This document shows, piece by piece, positions 63,354 to 64,000 of a DNA stretch of 64,000 nt. The DNA is taken from NCBI GenBank assembly GCA_963971575.1, contig OZ020611.1, positions 51,097,466-51,161,465 of the forward strand. Direction: 5' to 3'. The DNA is from Liopterus haemorrhoidalis (lineage: Eukaryota; Arthropoda; Insecta; Coleoptera; Dytiscidae). The notes below the pieces were generated by a model, which saw nothing but the letters and a program-made list of their open reading frames with translations, made no database searches and was not told where the DNA came from. Made by a program: the position numbers and the translations under genes. Position 1 is the stretch's first letter. Each line of letters opens with the position of its first letter.

Positions 63354-64000
63354 ACACGTGCAGAGCAAATTTGGCTGAAAGGATTTTTATGAAACTTCAT
63401 ATTTAAGCTTCTGCCATCAATGGCACGAGTTGACCAACTTTTGGTAAAAATCGGTTGACTAAAAATGGGAGTTTACTCGTATTGATTTTAAAATTTTTGC
63501 GAATATTTCACGACAGAAAAATATTTAGAAAAAATTAATATTTAAAGAAAACCAGAACTGGGTACACGAAAAACCCGTTCCGATTCGCAGCACCATTTTT
63601 AACAGAAAATACTCTTTAAGACAATATTCTAACCACTATAAACATGTTTGTTTTTATAATCGAATTTACTGAAATTTAAGCAGTTTAAAGCTGCATTCAG
63701 AGCCCTTAAATTAGCCGACTACAGGTTATGCATTGTGTATAAAATTAGTAGATAGTTTTAACGTTTAACGAAAGCGTTTAAAACTCTGAAAATTAATGCG
63801 TAACGAATGTTGTGATATCTTTGTTTTCTTAAACCAAGTACGATGGAAAAAATGCATTTGTGATATTTTACGAACCCGCCATGAGCGAGATCGTTATTTC
63901 TTACTAAATTTTAATACCTAACAAAATTATAACCGCAACTACAGCAATTCTTTTTCGTTTCACGATTTTCGAAATTTGTTGAAATATGTGTGAGATTATT
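63354..64000 (+). repeat. Dispersed repeat continuing to window edge
   Basis: The GGATTTTTATGAAACTTCATAT block and the GCTGCATTCAGAGCCCTTAAAT-TAGCCGACT block (63,691-63,725) relate to repeats elsewhere (the latter to ~40,905-40,940). No protein was found. It runs out of the window. Confidence 0.45.

Overview
The window looks like AT-rich nuclear DNA from an arthropod, most likely an insect. It has no operons and no long host genes. It is packed with animal-type transposable elements: hAT, Tc1/mariner, non-LTR retrotransposons, solo LTRs and a tRNA-derived SINE. Species cannot be named from sequence alone. No prokaryotic feature, CRISPR array or rRNA gene was seen. Most of the 64 kb is a graveyard of nested elements, and many insertions can be ordered in time from their target-site duplications (TSDs).

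Region 1-17,400: a deleted Tc1/mariner relic (about 1-600), orphan hAT ends, a minus-strand LINE fragment split by a 160-bp hAT MITE (2,913-3,930), a hAT transposase tail split by another hAT MITE (4,002-6,165), a ~1 kb repeat with inverted ends and a tRNA-like module (8,609-9,685), a minus-strand LINE end (9,800-10,420), a hAT inside a hAT (12,631-14,598) and a 940-bp hAT MITE (15,926-16,865).

Region 17,400-35,380: a mariner-like element (17,414-20,390) carries a smaller mariner-like element, which itself carries a 1.1 kb hAT. Next come a large inverted repeat around a (TA)n tract and a three-level nest at 22,979-31,205. In that nest a minus-strand LINE is split by a plus-strand APE-RT-RNase H LINE (23,143-30,807), which is split in turn by a 2,037-bp solo LTR. 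A copy of the ~1 kb repeat then carries a 533-bp hAT.

Region 35,380-50,700: an apparently intact two-ORF CR1-like LINE (ORF1 36,268-37,179; ORF2 37,229-40,108) lies between inverted arms. It is followed by a decayed 1.25 kb mariner with both ends and TA flanks, a minus-strand copy of an unnamed repeat split by a LINE end, a short GC-richer ORF with an N-myristoylation-like start (46,926-47,135, the best candidate for host coding sequence), and a Tc1/mariner relic split in frame by a 1,364-bp solo LTR.

Region 50,700-64,000: several hAT elements with clear ends and 8-bp TSDs, a TAA-flanked element holding a LINE end and a hAT MITE, mariner fragments and MITEs, a hAT transposase relic split by a tRNA-SINE, and a second full copy of the ~1 kb repeat.

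The elements do not form a pathway. The intact CR1-like LINE is the only element here whose whole protein set looks usable; everything else is non-autonomous or broken. I found no convincing new defence or metabolic system. The most unusual signals are the repeat family whose two long copies carry different tRNA-like modules at the same place, and the deep insertion stratigraphy.
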